From NCBI RefSeq assembly GCF_964355755.1, contig NC_092674.1, positions 3,231,001 to 3,295,000 of the forward strand: a stretch of 64,000 nucleotides of DNA, in the 5' to 3' direction. Below, piece after piece: positions 63,946-64,000 of the stretch. The stretch's first letter is position 1; each line of letters opens with the position of its first letter. This stretch comes from Antedon mediterranea. Lineage: Eukaryota; Echinodermata; Crinoidea; Comatulida; Antedonidae. The notes below the pieces were generated by a model. That model was not told where the DNA came from, searched no databases, and saw only the letters and a program-made list of their open reading frames with translations. The translations under genes and the position numbers were made by a program.

Positions 63946-64000
63946 AAAGCTCTGTCTACACTATTTTGACCAAAAAAAATTGCCATTGCCATACTATTAA
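63946..64000. mobile_element. M1 MITE, copy 10 (cut by window end)
   Basis: Left TIR TAAAGCTCTGTCTACACTAT is present; the rest lies outside. Confidence 0.75.

Overview
The window is a 64-kb piece of AT-rich eukaryotic nuclear genome carrying two spliced protein-coding genes on the plus strand, both cut by the window edges. The proteins are animal-like. The style of the repeats (tRNA- and 5S-headed SINEs, many MITEs, Helitron-like elements, AGGCCTA-rich DNA) suggests a marine invertebrate deuterostome, most likely an echinoderm. The species is an inference; the gene identities are much firmer.

Positions 334-8800 hold the last twelve exons of a Mondo-family (MLXIP/MLXIPL, ChREBP-like) bHLH-leucine-zipper transcription factor: a low-complexity middle, the bHLHZip and the C-terminal dimerisation/cytoplasmic-localisation domain, ending at TGA 8798-8800. 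Positions 8801-13100 are intergenic, with a probable 3' UTR and several MITEs. From 13328 to beyond the right edge runs cullin-4 (CUL4), the scaffold of CRL4 ubiquitin ligases. Thirteen exons are visible and read in frame from the ATG through the cullin repeats into the cullin-homology region; the winged-helix and neddylation exons lie outside. The second CUL4 intron is a clear U12-type AT-AC intron.

CUL4 introns 1-11 are 0.1-1.2 kb, but intron 12 (21613-54215) is 32.6 kb and is a transposon graveyard. Its left half (21651-39679) is one Helitron-like element whose 5' end and body are split by about 16.4 kb of related elements. These inserted one into another at the T-rich tract just inside their 5' palindrome, so 5' ends pile up and bodies unwind downstream, each ending in a hairpin plus CTAG. 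Its right half contains a 4-kb long-TIR element with a 150-bp tandem array (40114-44089). Next to it is a 10-kb long-TIR element (44092-54060) that has taken in a CAGGCCCGTAGCC-ended element, a hAT element with an 8-bp target duplication, a palindromic MITE, and a 30-bp minisatellite itself broken by a 2-kb TIR element.

Downstream of exon 13 (54324-64000) no further CUL4 exon is recognised. The region holds a TTAA-flanked MITE, a second copy of the large Helitron-like family interrupted by a TC...CTAG Helitron with a provable AT target site, a second stack of small Helitron-like elements, and a hammerhead-like motif of the kind seen in Penelope-like elements. No transposase, Rep/helicase or complete reverse transcriptase was found, so essentially all the mobile DNA is non-autonomous or decayed. 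No CRISPR, prokaryotic or viral gene system is present.
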